Shown here in pieces: positions 29,130 through 37,204 of a stretch of 64,000 nucleotides of DNA. The DNA comes from Galbitalea sp036271875. Lineage in GTDB: Bacteria > Actinomycetota > Actinomycetes > Actinomycetales > Microbacteriaceae. Position 1 is the stretch's first letter. The number at the start of each line of letters is the position of its first letter. A program made the position numbers and the translations under genes. Below the pieces are notes generated by a model. That model did no database searches. It was not told where the DNA came from and saw only the letters and a list, made by a program, of their open reading frames with translations. The DNA is taken from contig DATAZU010000035.1 of assembly GCA_036271875.1 (NCBI GenBank), positions 62,001 through 126,000 on the forward strand, read 5' to 3'.

Positions 29130-30629
29130 GAGGTTGATGCCACCGTGCGACGGGTCGAGCCAGCGCGAGGTGATGGCCTTCTGGCGCGTGAAGAAGTGGA
29201 TGGCATCCGGGCCGTATGCCTTCGTATCGCCGAAGAGCGAGTCCTTCCAGCCACCGAATGAGTAGTAACCGACCGGTACCGGGATCGGCACGTTGATGCC
29301 GATCATGCCCACCTGCACCTCGTGCTGGAAACGGCGTGCCGCTCCACCATCGTTGGTGAAGATCGCGGTTCCGTTGCCATACTTCGACCCGTTAATTATC
29401 GCGAGTCCCTCTTCGTATGACTCCACGCGCACGATTGAGAGCACCGGCCCGAAGATCTCCTCCGTGTATACGCGCGAGGTGAGCGGCACCTTGTCAATCA
29501 ACGTAGGGCCGAGCCAGAAGCCGTCCGCTTCACCATCCACCGTGACACCGCGCCCGTCCACCACAACGACGGCACCGTCCTCGGTGGCAACGTCGATGTA
29601 CGACGCGACCTTGTCGCGGTGCTCCTTGGTGATGAGCGGCCCCATGTCGCAACCGCGCGTTCCGTCGCCGATCTTGAGGCCAGACATCCGGTCCGTGATC
29701 TTCTGGATCAATTCGTCGGCGACCGGCTCGACCGCGATGACGACCGAGATGGCCATGCAGCGTTCGCCCGCTGAGCCGAAACCCGCGTTGACAGCAGAGT
29801 CGGCAACCAGGTCGAGGTCGGCGTCCGGCAGCACGAGCATGTGGTTCTTTGCCCCACCGAGTGCCTGTACGCGCTTGCCGTTCTTCGACGCCGTCTCGTA
29901 GATGTACTTCGCAATAGGCGTCGAACCGACGAACGAAATGGATGCGACATCGGGATGATCGAGCAGAGCATCTACGGATTCCTTGTCACCGTGGACGACG
30001 TTGAAAACGCCATCCGGCAAACCGGCCTCCTTGAGAGCCTTCGCCATCCAGAGGGATGCCGAAGGGTCCTTCTCGCTCGGCTTGAGCACGACGGTGTTGC
30101 CCGTCGCAAGCGCGATGGGGAAGAACCACAGCGGCACCATCGCCGGAAAGTTGAACGGGCTGATGATACCGACCACGCCAAGCGGCTGGTTGAGCGAATA
30201 GACGTCGACGCCGGTCGACACGTTCTCGCTGTACTCGCCCTTGGCCAGGTGTGGGATGCCGGTGGCGAACTCGACGACTTCGAGCCCGCGGGCGACCTCG
30301 CCCAGCGCATCCGATGTCACCTTGCCGTGCTCGCTGGTGAGGATGGCGGCGACCTCGCCCTTGCGTGCGTTCAGGATCTCGCGAAACGCAAACATCACCT
30401 GCTGGCGCTTGGCCCAGGATGCGCCCGCCCAGTCCGGGAATGCCGCCTTGGCCGCCTGCACGGCTGCGTCGACATCCGCAGTGCTGCCGAGCCGCACCTC
30501 GCGAGCGACCTCGCCCTTTGCCGGGTCGAACACCGGGCCGGTACGCGTGGATGTTCCGCTGACGGTCTTGCCGTTGATCCAGTGATCGACGGTTGCTTTG
30601 GTGCCCGAGTCTGCTGTGACTGTGCTCAT
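29112..30629 (-). CDS. mmsA: CoA-acylating methylmalonate-semialdehyde dehydrogenase
   Basis: NAD- and CoA-dependent aldehyde dehydrogenase of valine and inositol degradation, 505 residues. Typical of the MMSDH group: N-terminal WINGKTV, SPFNFPAMVPLWFFPIALA, the nucleotide-binding FVGSTPIAKYIYE, catalytic Cys in GSAGERCMAISVV, and the C-terminal SFGGWKDSLFGDTKAYGPD. The final residues LGFPQN are followed by a TAG created inside a 24-bp repeat. No valine-pathway neighbour is visible. Confidence 0.95.
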   Translation of the reverse strand: MSTVTADSGTKATVDHWINGKTVSGTSTRTGPVFDPAKGEVAREVRLGSTADVDAAVQAAKAAFPDWAGASWAKRQQVMFAFREILNARKGEVAAILTSEHGKVTSDALGEVARGLEVVEFATGIPHLAKGEYSENVSTGVDVYSLNQPLGVVGIISPFNFPAMVPLWFFPIALATGNTVVLKPSEKDPSASLWMAKALKEAGLPDGVFNVVHGDKESVDALLDHPDVASISFVGSTPIAKYIYETASKNGKRVQALGGAKNHMLVLPDADLDLVADSAVNAGFGSAGERCMAISVVIAVEPVADELIQKITDRMSGLKIGDGTRGCDMGPLITKEHRDKVASYIDVATEDGAVVVVDGRGVTVDGEADGFWLGPTLIDKVPLTSRVYTEEIFGPVLSIVRVESYEEGLAIINGSKYGNGTAIFTNDGGAARRFQHEVQVGMIGINVPIPVPVGYYSFGGWKDSLFGDTKAYGPDAIHFFTRQKAITSRWLDPSHGGINLGFPQN

Positions 30630-30738
30630 GCGCCCACTCTAACTGGAGACATTTCGGGAACATTTATGAACGCTCACCAAGTGGCCGCGCCGGAAGAAAA
30701 CCGCAGCGTTGTCGGCGCCTGAAGCGATACTTGAGGCC

Positions 30739-32049
30739 ATGGACCCCGTAGTTGCGCTCATCATCGGCCTCGTTGCAGGTGTGGTTCTCGGCGCCGTCAT
30801 CGGACTGCTGATCGGGCGATCGCGCAGGGCGGTGTCCGTCGCGGGCGAGAATCCCGCGGTACTTGAGGCACAGCATCAGGCCGCGCTGTCCGAGGTGCGA
30901 GCCGAAGAGGCGGCCTTGCGCGCGGAACTGAGCGCTGACATCGCCGCACTCCAGGCAACGGCGGCCGCGCTCCGTGAGCAGGTGGTCGAGCAGCAGGGCC
31001 AGTTCCGCGATCTGTCCGATCGCACCAAGGCAGAGCAACTCGAACGCACCGAGCGCGAGCGCGCGGAAAGCAAGGTGCTTCAGGCGCTCACTCCGGTGCA
31101 GGAGACACTGCGCACGATGCAGCTGAAGGTCACCGACCTCGAGACGCAGCGCAGTCAGCAGCATGGCGAACTGAGCCAGCAGTTAAAGCTGGCCAGCGAA
31201 GCGGAGGAGCGGCTGCGCATCACGACGGATTCGCTTGCGTCCGCTCTTCGCAACAATGCGAGCCGCGGGGTCTGGGGTGAGGCACAGCTGCGCAACGTCG
31301 TCGAATCCGCCGGGCTTATCAACCGCGTCGACTTCAATCTGCAGTCGAGCATCTCTTCGGACGCGGGAGCAGGCCGTCCAGACATGGTCGTTCGGCTTCC
31401 CGGCGGCAAGTTCATGGCCGTCGATGCCAAGGTGCCGTACAACTCATACCTCGAGGCCAGCCAAATTCCGCCCACCGCGACCGGGGAAGAAGAGACCCGA
31501 CGCAAGACCCTGCTCGGGCAGCATGCAAAGCAGGTCAAGAGTCACATCGACGCCCTGTCCGCAAAGACCTACTGGGCGGGTCTGGACGCAAGCCCGGACT
31601 TCACGATCGCATTCATCCCGAGCGAACCGCTCCTGGCGGCCGCCCTCGAACACGACCCGGGTCTGCTCGACTATGCGTTCAGCAAGAACATCGCCCTCGC
31701 CTCACCCGTCAACCTGTGGGCCGTTCTGAAAACCGTGGCATTCACCTGGCAACAGGATGTCCTCACGGAGGACGCCCAGCGGTTGTTCACCCTGTCGAAA
31801 GAGTTGTACAGCCGCCTGGGAACCCTCGCCGACCACGCCGAGAAGCTGCGCCGCTCGATCGACAGCACGGTTTCGAGTTACAACCAGTTCGCGAGTTCGC
31901 TGGAGAACCGCGTGCTCGTTACCGCCCGCAAGCTGGATGCCCTGGACGAGTCCAAGGTCATCGGCACTCCGCTGACCGTCGATCAGCAGCCCAAGCAACT
32001 CACCGCGATCGAGCTCGAGCTCCCCGAAGACGAGGCCGCAACCGCCTAG
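30739..32049 (+). CDS. rmuC: DNA recombination protein RmuC
   Basis: Protein of 436 residues: an N-terminal membrane helix (VALIIGLVAGVVLGAVIGLL), a coiled coil (residues ~45-165, rich in Gln/Glu/Arg/Leu), and the RmuC nuclease-like domain (SRGVWGEAQLRNVVE, RPDMVVRLPGGKFMAVDAKV, FIPSEPLLAAAL, WQQDVLTEDAQR). In E. coli RmuC limits rearrangements between inverted repeats. ATG 30739 is chosen because the membrane segment starts there. Confidence 0.95.
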   Translation: MDPVVALIIGLVAGVVLGAVIGLLIGRSRRAVSVAGENPAVLEAQHQAALSEVRAEEAALRAELSADIAALQATAAALREQVVEQQGQFRDLSDRTKAEQLERTERERAESKVLQALTPVQETLRTMQLKVTDLETQRSQQHGELSQQLKLASEAEERLRITTDSLASALRNNASRGVWGEAQLRNVVESAGLINRVDFNLQSSISSDAGAGRPDMVVRLPGGKFMAVDAKVPYNSYLEASQIPPTATGEEETRRKTLLGQHAKQVKSHIDALSAKTYWAGLDASPDFTIAFIPSEPLLAAALEHDPGLLDYAFSKNIALASPVNLWAVLKTVAFTWQQDVLTEDAQRLFTLSKELYSRLGTLADHAEKLRRSIDSTVSSYNQFASSLENRVLVTARKLDALDESKVIGTPLTVDQQPKQLTAIELELPEDEAATA

Positions 32050-32092
32050 CGCACCTCCCTACTTGCCCCAACCGAACAAATCGGGAGGTGCG
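32050..32092 (+). terminator. Stem-loop after rmuC
   Basis: CGCACCTCCC (32050-32059) pairs with GGGAGGTGCG (32083-32092), a 10-bp stem with a 23-nt loop starting at the rmuC stop. No T-run follows; terminator function is inferred from position. Confidence 0.5.
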
Positions 32093-32172
32093 GGTTCAGA
32101 TGTCGATTGGCGGCCTCGCCATTCGTCGTCATAACGAGGAAGATCGAAACAACGAGTTCAAGGAGAAACAAA

Positions 32173-32556
32173 ATGGTTGCAGTCACCGGAATCTTTAGCG
32201 GGATGGCCGTCAAGGACCTCGACACCGCGCGGACGTTTTATCGGGACACGCTCGGTCTGACCGTCAACGACAACCCGATGAGCGCGATCGACATCGCCCT
32301 GCCGCAGGGCGGGATCGTATTTGTCTACCCGAAAGAGGACCACGTGCCCGCGACCTATACCGTGCTCAATCTTGAGGTCGCGGACATCGACGCCGCCGTG
32401 CACGAACTTACCGGCAAGGGCGTCCAGTTCCAGATTTACGAGGGCGCTCGCCAGGACGAGCACGGGATTGCTCGAGGCAAGGCGGCCAACATGGGTCCCG
32501 ACATCGCGTGGTTCCTCGACCCGTCAGGCAACATCCTCTCGGTGCTATCGAACTAG
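32173..32556 (+). CDS. VOC-superfamily (glyoxalase-like) protein
   Basis: Protein of 127 residues with two beta-alpha-beta-beta-beta modules of the vicinal-oxygen-chelate fold: GMAVKDLDTARTFYRDTLGL near the N-terminus and WFLDPSGNILSVLSN at the C-terminus. Substrate unknown; metal ligands are not all obvious. AAGGAGAAACAAA precedes ATG 32173. The last 14 bp including the stop codon are repeated four times. Confidence 0.88.
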   Translation: MVAVTGIFSGMAVKDLDTARTFYRDTLGLTVNDNPMSAIDIALPQGGIVFVYPKEDHVPATYTVLNLEVADIDAAVHELTGKGVQFQIYEGARQDEHGIARGKAANMGPDIAWFLDPSGNILSVLSN

Positions 32557-32597
32557 TGCTATCGAACTAGTGCTATGGAACTAGTGCTATCGAACTA
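32542..32597. repeat. Tandem repeat, 4 x 14 bp, between convergent gene ends
   Basis: Four copies of GTGCTATCGAACTA (one with C to G), at 32542, 32556, 32570 and 32584. The first copy carries the end of the VOC gene and the last provides the stop codon (complement CTA at 32595-32597) of the opposing surface-protein gene. Confidence 0.92.
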
Positions 32598-35384
32598 GGT
32601 CACCTTTATTGCGTCAGTGCCCACGACCGTGGTGGTGTTGTTGAGATTGTCTGTGACGGTGATTTCGAACTCGTAGCAGCGGTTCACCGTCGGAACTGTG
32701 ATCGAGACGGGCGAACCTGCCGGATTGGTGGACGCCGTCGTCCATGCTCCCGTGAACGTGCCGCACGTACCATTTCCGTTCACGGTCGCGGTTCGACGCG
32801 AGATTACAGTCGAGGCAATGCCCGATCCGGTATCTGTACCCGAGCCGAACGTGACTGACACGTTGGTCGAGGCCTGCGTGCCGTTGAGATAGCTGATCGA
32901 AGCTCCAACGGGACCAGCGGCATCCGGCGCGAGGTTGAACGTCGCGGATGACGCGGCTCCAGCATTGTTCGTCGCCGTCACTGTCTCGACGCCAGACGCG
33001 GTCGGTGTGCCCGTGTAGGTGTACGTGCGCGACGTGGCACTAGCGGTGCCGGATGTCGTCCAGTTGGTGCCCAGTGTCGTCGGGAACGTGAGGTTCACAC
33101 CGGAGGTGGAATCTGTGGATGTCGCCGTCACCGTGAAGTGTCCGTTTGTTCCCGCCTTGTAGTAGACGTTGTTGCCCGATACGAACACGTTCGAGAGGGC
33201 GCTGAATGCAAGTGTGGGCGTTGACGGAGCCGTTGTGTCGACCTTGATGAGCGTGCTCGCGTACGTCGTGTAGTTGCCGAGCGTGTCTGGCACCGAGTAG
33301 CGGTAAACGTAGCAGGCCTGGTCGGAAACGCTGTCGGTGAACGGAGTCCCCGGATCGGTCGCAACCAGGCTGTAGCCACCAAACGTGCCACAGACGCCGT
33401 CGGCGTTCCCCGTGGATGTGAGGGGCGCGGTCGCGCGGAACAGGTAAGCGCCCATCGGTGCGAGACCGCTGGCATCCGTGCCCTTGGCAAGCGCGACGTT
33501 CAGTGTTGTCGAGGTCGAGTACAGCGAGTTCGTTCCGCCCAGCCCGGTAGCCGCGACGGATCCGCCGGTCGGACCGCTTGTGTCCGCACTCGTGTTCGCA
33601 CCCAGCTGGTAGTGGTTGGTGACATCCGTCTGGGACAACGCCGCGCTGTAGACGGAGAACTCGTCAAGCGAGCCGCTGAAGTTGAAGCCGGAGTTGGGGT
33701 CGCCCGGATCGACAATTTCGCCGATCTGCAGGCCGTACGAATCGACGACCGTATTGCGAGTCATGTCAAAGGAGCCGAGTGAGGCGCCGTCGAGATACAC
33801 CACGAGCGCCGTGCCGTTGTAGGTTTCGACGACCTGGTGCCACTTGCCGTCCTCGACGCTCGCGGGCGTCGCGAAAGTCGAGTCATACGCACCGCCCCAG
33901 CCCCATGCGGTAAACGCATTGCCGCCGGCGTTGATCCAGAGGCCGAACTCTTCCGCGTTGGCGAACGAGCCGTATGCGAAGAGCGCCTGCTGGGTCGTCG
34001 CCGACGTTTTGAACCAGAGTTCGACCGAGCGGGATGAACTGCCGGTTGGCAGGCCGGTCGGGGTCGTGTCCTGCAGGTAGTCGTTGCCGCCATCCAGGGT
34101 CACGGCCGTGTCCGAGTCGTTCGGCAGTTCACCGTTCGCACCCTGCACCGCACCGTTGATGTACTTCGGGTTGAGGCTTCCCACGCTGTCGGCTGCGACC
34201 ACGTTTCCGTTCAGCGGTGAATCGCCGAAGCGCAGCTGACTCACGACGCCCGTCGTCTCGTACCGAACGGCGCCGGCATAGTCAACCCACGCGGTGCTTG
34301 AGCTCGTCGCGGTAAAGGCGTTGCCGACCAGGTCGGTGAGCAGGTAGCGATAGTTGTAACACATCGAGTTGGACACGGCGATGTCGGTATACGGCGAGAT
34401 CGGGTTCAGGGTGCCGAGGTTGGCGAACGCACCGAAGGTCTGGCAGGTTCCGCCGACGAGGTTCGCGGATGCTCGCTGTAGCTGCGCGGATGCAAGACCG
34501 GATCCGCTGTCGCTGCCGCTGAACGCGACGGTCACGAACTTTCCGGCCTGATAGCCGTTGGTGTAGCTAATCGTGCCGGTCGGCGGAGTCGAGTCGTTCA
34601 CGAAGGCGAGCGTCGTTAGCGCCCGGTTGTTGGCCTGATCGCGACCTGTTACGACCTCTGTCGGCGAGCTCGCGGTACCGGCCGCCCAGCTGAAGGAGCT
34701 GGAAACGTATGGCCCGCCGGTCGGTGTCGACACGGTTGACGGCGTCGTCGTCCATCCCGTCGATGTCCCGCCGAGGGCCGCGGTGCTGCTGGATGCCGGA
34801 CCCGATCCGGCGTCGGTAACCGCATTGGTGAGCGTAAAGCTGCCGGCGTTCGTGCCGTTGTAGTAAACGGTGGTGCCGCCCAGAACAGCCGCACCCGTCA
34901 CGTTGGACAGAGTGATCGCGTTGGTCGGCGCCAGTGGATTCGTGTAGGCGACGCTGCTCTTGGCACTCTCCGCACCCGTCCAGTTCGTCGCGAAGAGCGG
35001 TGTCACGGTGTACTGCCACTGTCCGTTTGGCACTGACGTCTCGGTGCAGGTCAGCGCAGTGATCGTGCCGGAGCATCCACTGCCGATCGTCTGCACGGCG
35101 TTCGTCGTCGCACTGTAACGCTTGATCAGGTAACCGGAAACGGCGGTGCCATTACTCATAGTGGATGCCGCCCAGCTCAGGGTGACGCTGGATGCGGACG
35201 AACTTGCGGTCGGGGTTGCCCCGGCTCCGACGGTCACCGCGGAGGCGGATCCGGAGCCGGTCCCGCCGGTACCGGCGCTCCAGTATGCCCAGACTCCCGA
35301 GCCAACGAGCGTGAAAGCGACGAGCGACACCAGGAGCGCAGGGATGCGCCACCAGCTGGGTCGTCTCTTCGCGTGCCTGGACAT
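32595..35384 (-). CDS. Large surface protein with fibronectin-like, LamG and Ig-like domains
   Basis: Secreted or membrane-anchored protein of 929 residues from ATG 35384. A basic start and hydrophobic helix (residues ~14-33) end in GVWAYWSAGTGGTGSGS, the same signal/anchor motif as two small proteins in the operon. Next come a fibronectin III-like domain (~55-150), Ig-like repeats, a LamG/concanavalin-like domain (~415-590; SVELWFKT, DGKWHQVVETYNG, FSGSLDEFSVYSAAL), and more Ig-like repeats with Cys pairs. No LPxTG sorting signal is visible. An adhesin or matrix role is inference. Its start overlaps the upstream stop by one base. Confidence 0.88.
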   Translation of the reverse strand: MSRHAKRRPSWWRIPALLVSLVAFTLVGSGVWAYWSAGTGGTGSGSASAVTVGAGATPTASSSASSVTLSWAASTMSNGTAVSGYLIKRYSATTNAVQTIGSGCSGTITALTCTETSVPNGQWQYTVTPLFATNWTGAESAKSSVAYTNPLAPTNAITLSNVTGAAVLGGTTVYYNGTNAGSFTLTNAVTDAGSGPASSSTAALGGTSTGWTTTPSTVSTPTGGPYVSSSFSWAAGTASSPTEVVTGRDQANNRALTTLAFVNDSTPPTGTISYTNGYQAGKFVTVAFSGSDSGSGLASAQLQRASANLVGGTCQTFGAFANLGTLNPISPYTDIAVSNSMCYNYRYLLTDLVGNAFTATSSSTAWVDYAGAVRYETTGVVSQLRFGDSPLNGNVVAADSVGSLNPKYINGAVQGANGELPNDSDTAVTLDGGNDYLQDTTPTGLPTGSSSRSVELWFKTSATTQQALFAYGSFANAEEFGLWINAGGNAFTAWGWGGAYDSTFATPASVEDGKWHQVVETYNGTALVVYLDGASLGSFDMTRNTVVDSYGLQIGEIVDPGDPNSGFNFSGSLDEFSVYSAALSQTDVTNHYQLGANTSADTSGPTGGSVAATGLGGTNSLYSTSTTLNVALAKGTDASGLAPMGAYLFRATAPLTSTGNADGVCGTFGGYSLVATDPGTPFTDSVSDQACYVYRYSVPDTLGNYTTYASTLIKVDTTAPSTPTLAFSALSNVFVSGNNVYYKAGTNGHFTVTATSTDSTSGVNLTFPTTLGTNWTTSGTASATSRTYTYTGTPTASGVETVTATNNAGAASSATFNLAPDAAGPVGASISYLNGTQASTNVSVTFGSGTDTGSGIASTVISRRTATVNGNGTCGTFTGAWTTASTNPAGSPVSITVPTVNRCYEFEITVTDNLNNTTTVVGTDAIKVT

Positions 35385-35878
35385 CAGCCGGCCACCACGT
35401 AGAAGGTGAAGGTCGCACCCTGGCACGCATTGAGCGCGGCGGCGGACATGGAAACCGAGTTCGTCAGGGTGATGCTCAGCGATCCGTTGGTGGCACCCAC
35501 CCTGCCGGGGACCGTCCATCCGGATCCACCGTTGGTCTGAGTAGTGAACGACAGGGCGCCCAGCGTGCAGGCAGAGTGAGCGGCATCCACCGCAAATCCA
35601 GCGTTGCCCTGCGTGGTGTCGAGCGAGAAGCTGTTGATGCGGACGGTCGCGACGTTTGAGTTGATTGCGGTCAGGACGACGCCCGACGTGCCACCGGGCA
35701 ACAGTGCAGCGGTGGGTGTTGCCGGCGTCAGAGTCACCGCAACCGTGGTCCCGGTACCGCCAGCTGCCGTTCCGGAACCGCCCGCCGTCCAGTACGCGTA
35801 GGCAACGCCGGCACCGCCGAGCGTGACGGCAGCGGCGACGACGATCATCACGATCGTGCCAAGGATGCGGCGGTTCAT
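35384..35878 (-). CDS. TasA/camelysin-like small surface protein, copy 3 of the operon
   Basis: Protein of 164 residues from ATG 35878. N-terminal helix ending GVAYAYWTAGGSGTA, then a beta-rich Thr/Ser/Asn domain with two conserved cysteines (AHSACTLG and LNACQGATFTFY) matching the other small proteins of the operon. The start overlaps the upstream stop (ATGA) and the stop overlaps the LamG gene start, so all three are translated together. The earlier in-frame ATG lies in the upstream gene and is rejected. Confidence 0.78.
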   Translation of the reverse strand: MNRRILGTIVMIVVAAAVTLGGAGVAYAYWTAGGSGTAAGGTGTTVAVTLTPATPTAALLPGGTSGVVLTAINSNVATVRINSFSLDTTQGNAGFAVDAAHSACTLGALSFTTQTNGGSGWTVPGRVGATNGSLSITLTNSVSMSAAALNACQGATFTFYVVAG

Positions 35879-36333
35879 TTCTGTCCCCATAGCGCGCCAG
35901 TGGCGTGATAGTTGAGCCGGAGAGCGACGTTCTTGCATGAGTCCTGCAGGTGGCGAGTCTTCACCATGTGGATCTGCGGCCACGACTTCCTGGGGAAGTC
36001 CTGGCTCGAGAGAGTGACGTGAGCGTGCGGAGCAAGTGTGAGGGGGGTGATGGCGGTCGGCTGCTCGACCGTGAAATTGTCTGCGCTGCAGCGCGATGGC
36101 GCGCCGGTACGGGCGACCGTCACCGCATCCACCGAGACCGAGACGGATGTCACGATGATCGGGTAGGAGTGGGGATTGGCGATCGCCAGGTCAAGCGGCG
36201 CTGTCACCCCCGGACGAAGCGGGGTCGACAGGTCGCCGGCAACAGTGAACGCGGGCGTGTGCGTCAGCACCAAAACGACCATGGCGCCAATCAGCAACAC
36301 CACCGCGACGACGGCAGCAAGCCGAACTCTCAT
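35875..36333 (-). CDS. TasA/camelysin-like small surface protein, copy 2, without the YW motif
   Basis: Protein of 152 residues: an N-terminal helix (residues ~5-24) followed by a beta-rich domain that aligns by eye with the first gene of the operon (NPHSYPIIVTSVSVSVD against NTNSGPVYVTSVVASIT; RCSADNFTV against GCDATDYTL; QDSCKNVALRLNY against QDACKGATVNLSY). It lacks the AYW signal motif, so it may be anchored differently and serve as a base or assembly component. Coupled by ATGA to the next gene. Confidence 0.72.
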   Translation of the reverse strand: MRVRLAAVVAVVLLIGAMVVLVLTHTPAFTVAGDLSTPLRPGVTAPLDLAIANPHSYPIIVTSVSVSVDAVTVARTGAPSRCSADNFTVEQPTAITPLTLAPHAHVTLSSQDFPRKSWPQIHMVKTRHLQDSCKNVALRLNYHATGALWGQK

Positions 36334-36413
36334 CGGGTCCTCCTGTGCACATCCGCTAGGGACGGATGCGCCTCACGCATCCAATCGGGTGGATGCGCAC
36401 TTACCCGGGTGCA

Positions 36414-36440
36414 GGGAGGTGGCGATGAACGCCACCTCCC
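36414..36440 (-). terminator. Strong stem-loop between first and second gene of the surface operon
   Basis: GGGAGGTGGCG (36414-36424), loop ATGAA, CGCCACCTCCC (36430-36440): a perfect 11-bp stem about 80 nt after the first gene. No U-tract follows on the minus strand. A partial terminator or 3'-stabilising hairpin would give more of the first product than of the following ones. Confidence 0.65.
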
Positions 36441-36467
36441 AAACCCGTGGTGTCGATCTCTAAGGTT

Positions 36468-36482
36468 GAGCGCTAAGCGCTC
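36468..36482. repeat. Short palindrome in the surface operon
   Basis: GAGCGCT-A-AGCGCTC, a perfect dyad 40 bp after the stop of the first surface gene. It may extend the transcript-end structure or bind a protein. Confidence 0.4.
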
Positions 36483-36521
36483 CCGTGTCTCGCGCCCTTC
36501 GGATGGGACGCGCGAACGGAC

Positions 36522-37013
36522 TTAGTTGATCGCGTACGAGAGGTTGACCGTTGCGCCCTTGCAGGCGTCCTGGTTCGTTATCTTGTTGTTGAACGCGAGA
36601 GTCGCGCCGCTCCAGTTGCCCTGGGCGGATCCCGCAGGAATCTCAGCGGCAACCGACATGGTCGGGCTTGTCAGCGTGTAGTCGGTGGCGTCGCAGCCGG
36701 TCACGGGCGAACCGGCCTTGGTGACGCTCGTAATGCTCGCGACGACCGACGTTACGTAGACCGGGCCGGAGTTCGTGTTGGTGAAGTTCCCGCTCAGGGG
36801 CTGAGCGGCACTTCCCGGTGCCAGGTTGGAGACCGTGGTGGTCTGGATCGCGGAGATGCCGGCGCTCGTGCCAGTCGTGGCAGAACCGGTTCCCGATCCG
36901 CCAGCGGACCAGTAAGCGTAAGTGGCTGCGCCGCCTCCGCCAACAAGGATGAGAGTGATGATCGCGACGGCCGCGATGCGCTTTTTGGAATTACGCGCGT
37001 TGGAATTACGCAT
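36522..37013 (-). CDS. TasA/camelysin-like small surface protein, first gene of the operon
   Basis: Protein of 163 residues. A basic N-terminus and hydrophobic helix end in ATYAYWSAGGSGTGS. The following domain begins SNLAPGSAAQPLSGNF-TNTNSG, the same layout as TasA/CalY (S-N-L-x-P-G ... F-x-x-x-N-x-G). It has two cysteines (GCDATD, QDACKGATVNLSY). It is separated from the next gene by a strong hairpin and is the likely major subunit. TasA-type proteins form fibres after processing by the SipW peptidase, which is not in this window. The relationship is based on motif reading, not on a search. Confidence 0.78.
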   Translation of the reverse strand: MRNSNARNSKKRIAAVAIITLILVGGGGAATYAYWSAGGSGTGSATTGTSAGISAIQTTTVSNLAPGSAAQPLSGNFTNTNSGPVYVTSVVASITSVTKAGSPVTGCDATDYTLTSPTMSVAAEIPAGSAQGNWSGATLAFNNKITNQDACKGATVNLSYAIN

Positions 37014-37169
37014 GCTAGATACCTCGGGTTTTTCTGGGTGAGGCCCATTCGCCTCTCGCCATCACCCGACTAGGGTTTCGGATGGTGACGCGGTCCCCAA
37101 GCCAAAACGTAGCGGCGGGAAATTCGCCATTTCAATGACTTGCCCCGCATTGGGGGTATCAAAACTCCC
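37014..37169 (-). promoter_or_regulatory. Leader/promoter region of the surface operon
   Basis: About 155 bp with no ORF. It contains a dyad GGGTGA ... TCACCC (in mRNA sense, ~20-nt interior GAGAGGCGAATGGGCC) close to the start codon and a second possible pairing CCATCCGA / TCGG. No known riboswitch class could be matched, and no convincing -10/-35 pair was identified. Confidence 0.4.
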
Positions 37170-37201
37170 GGGAAATCAACGATTTCCCCCAAATCTGGGG
37201 G
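37170..37201 (-). terminator. Overlapping hairpins after glpX
   Basis: Directly after the glpX stop, CCCCCA-AATC-TGGGGG (37186-37201) overlaps GGGAAATC-AAC-GATTTCCC (37170-37188). On the minus strand a TTTT lies about 5 nt beyond the second stem. The two stems share bases and are mutually exclusive. A terminator for glpX is the simplest reading. Confidence 0.55.
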
Positions 37202-37204
37202 TAG

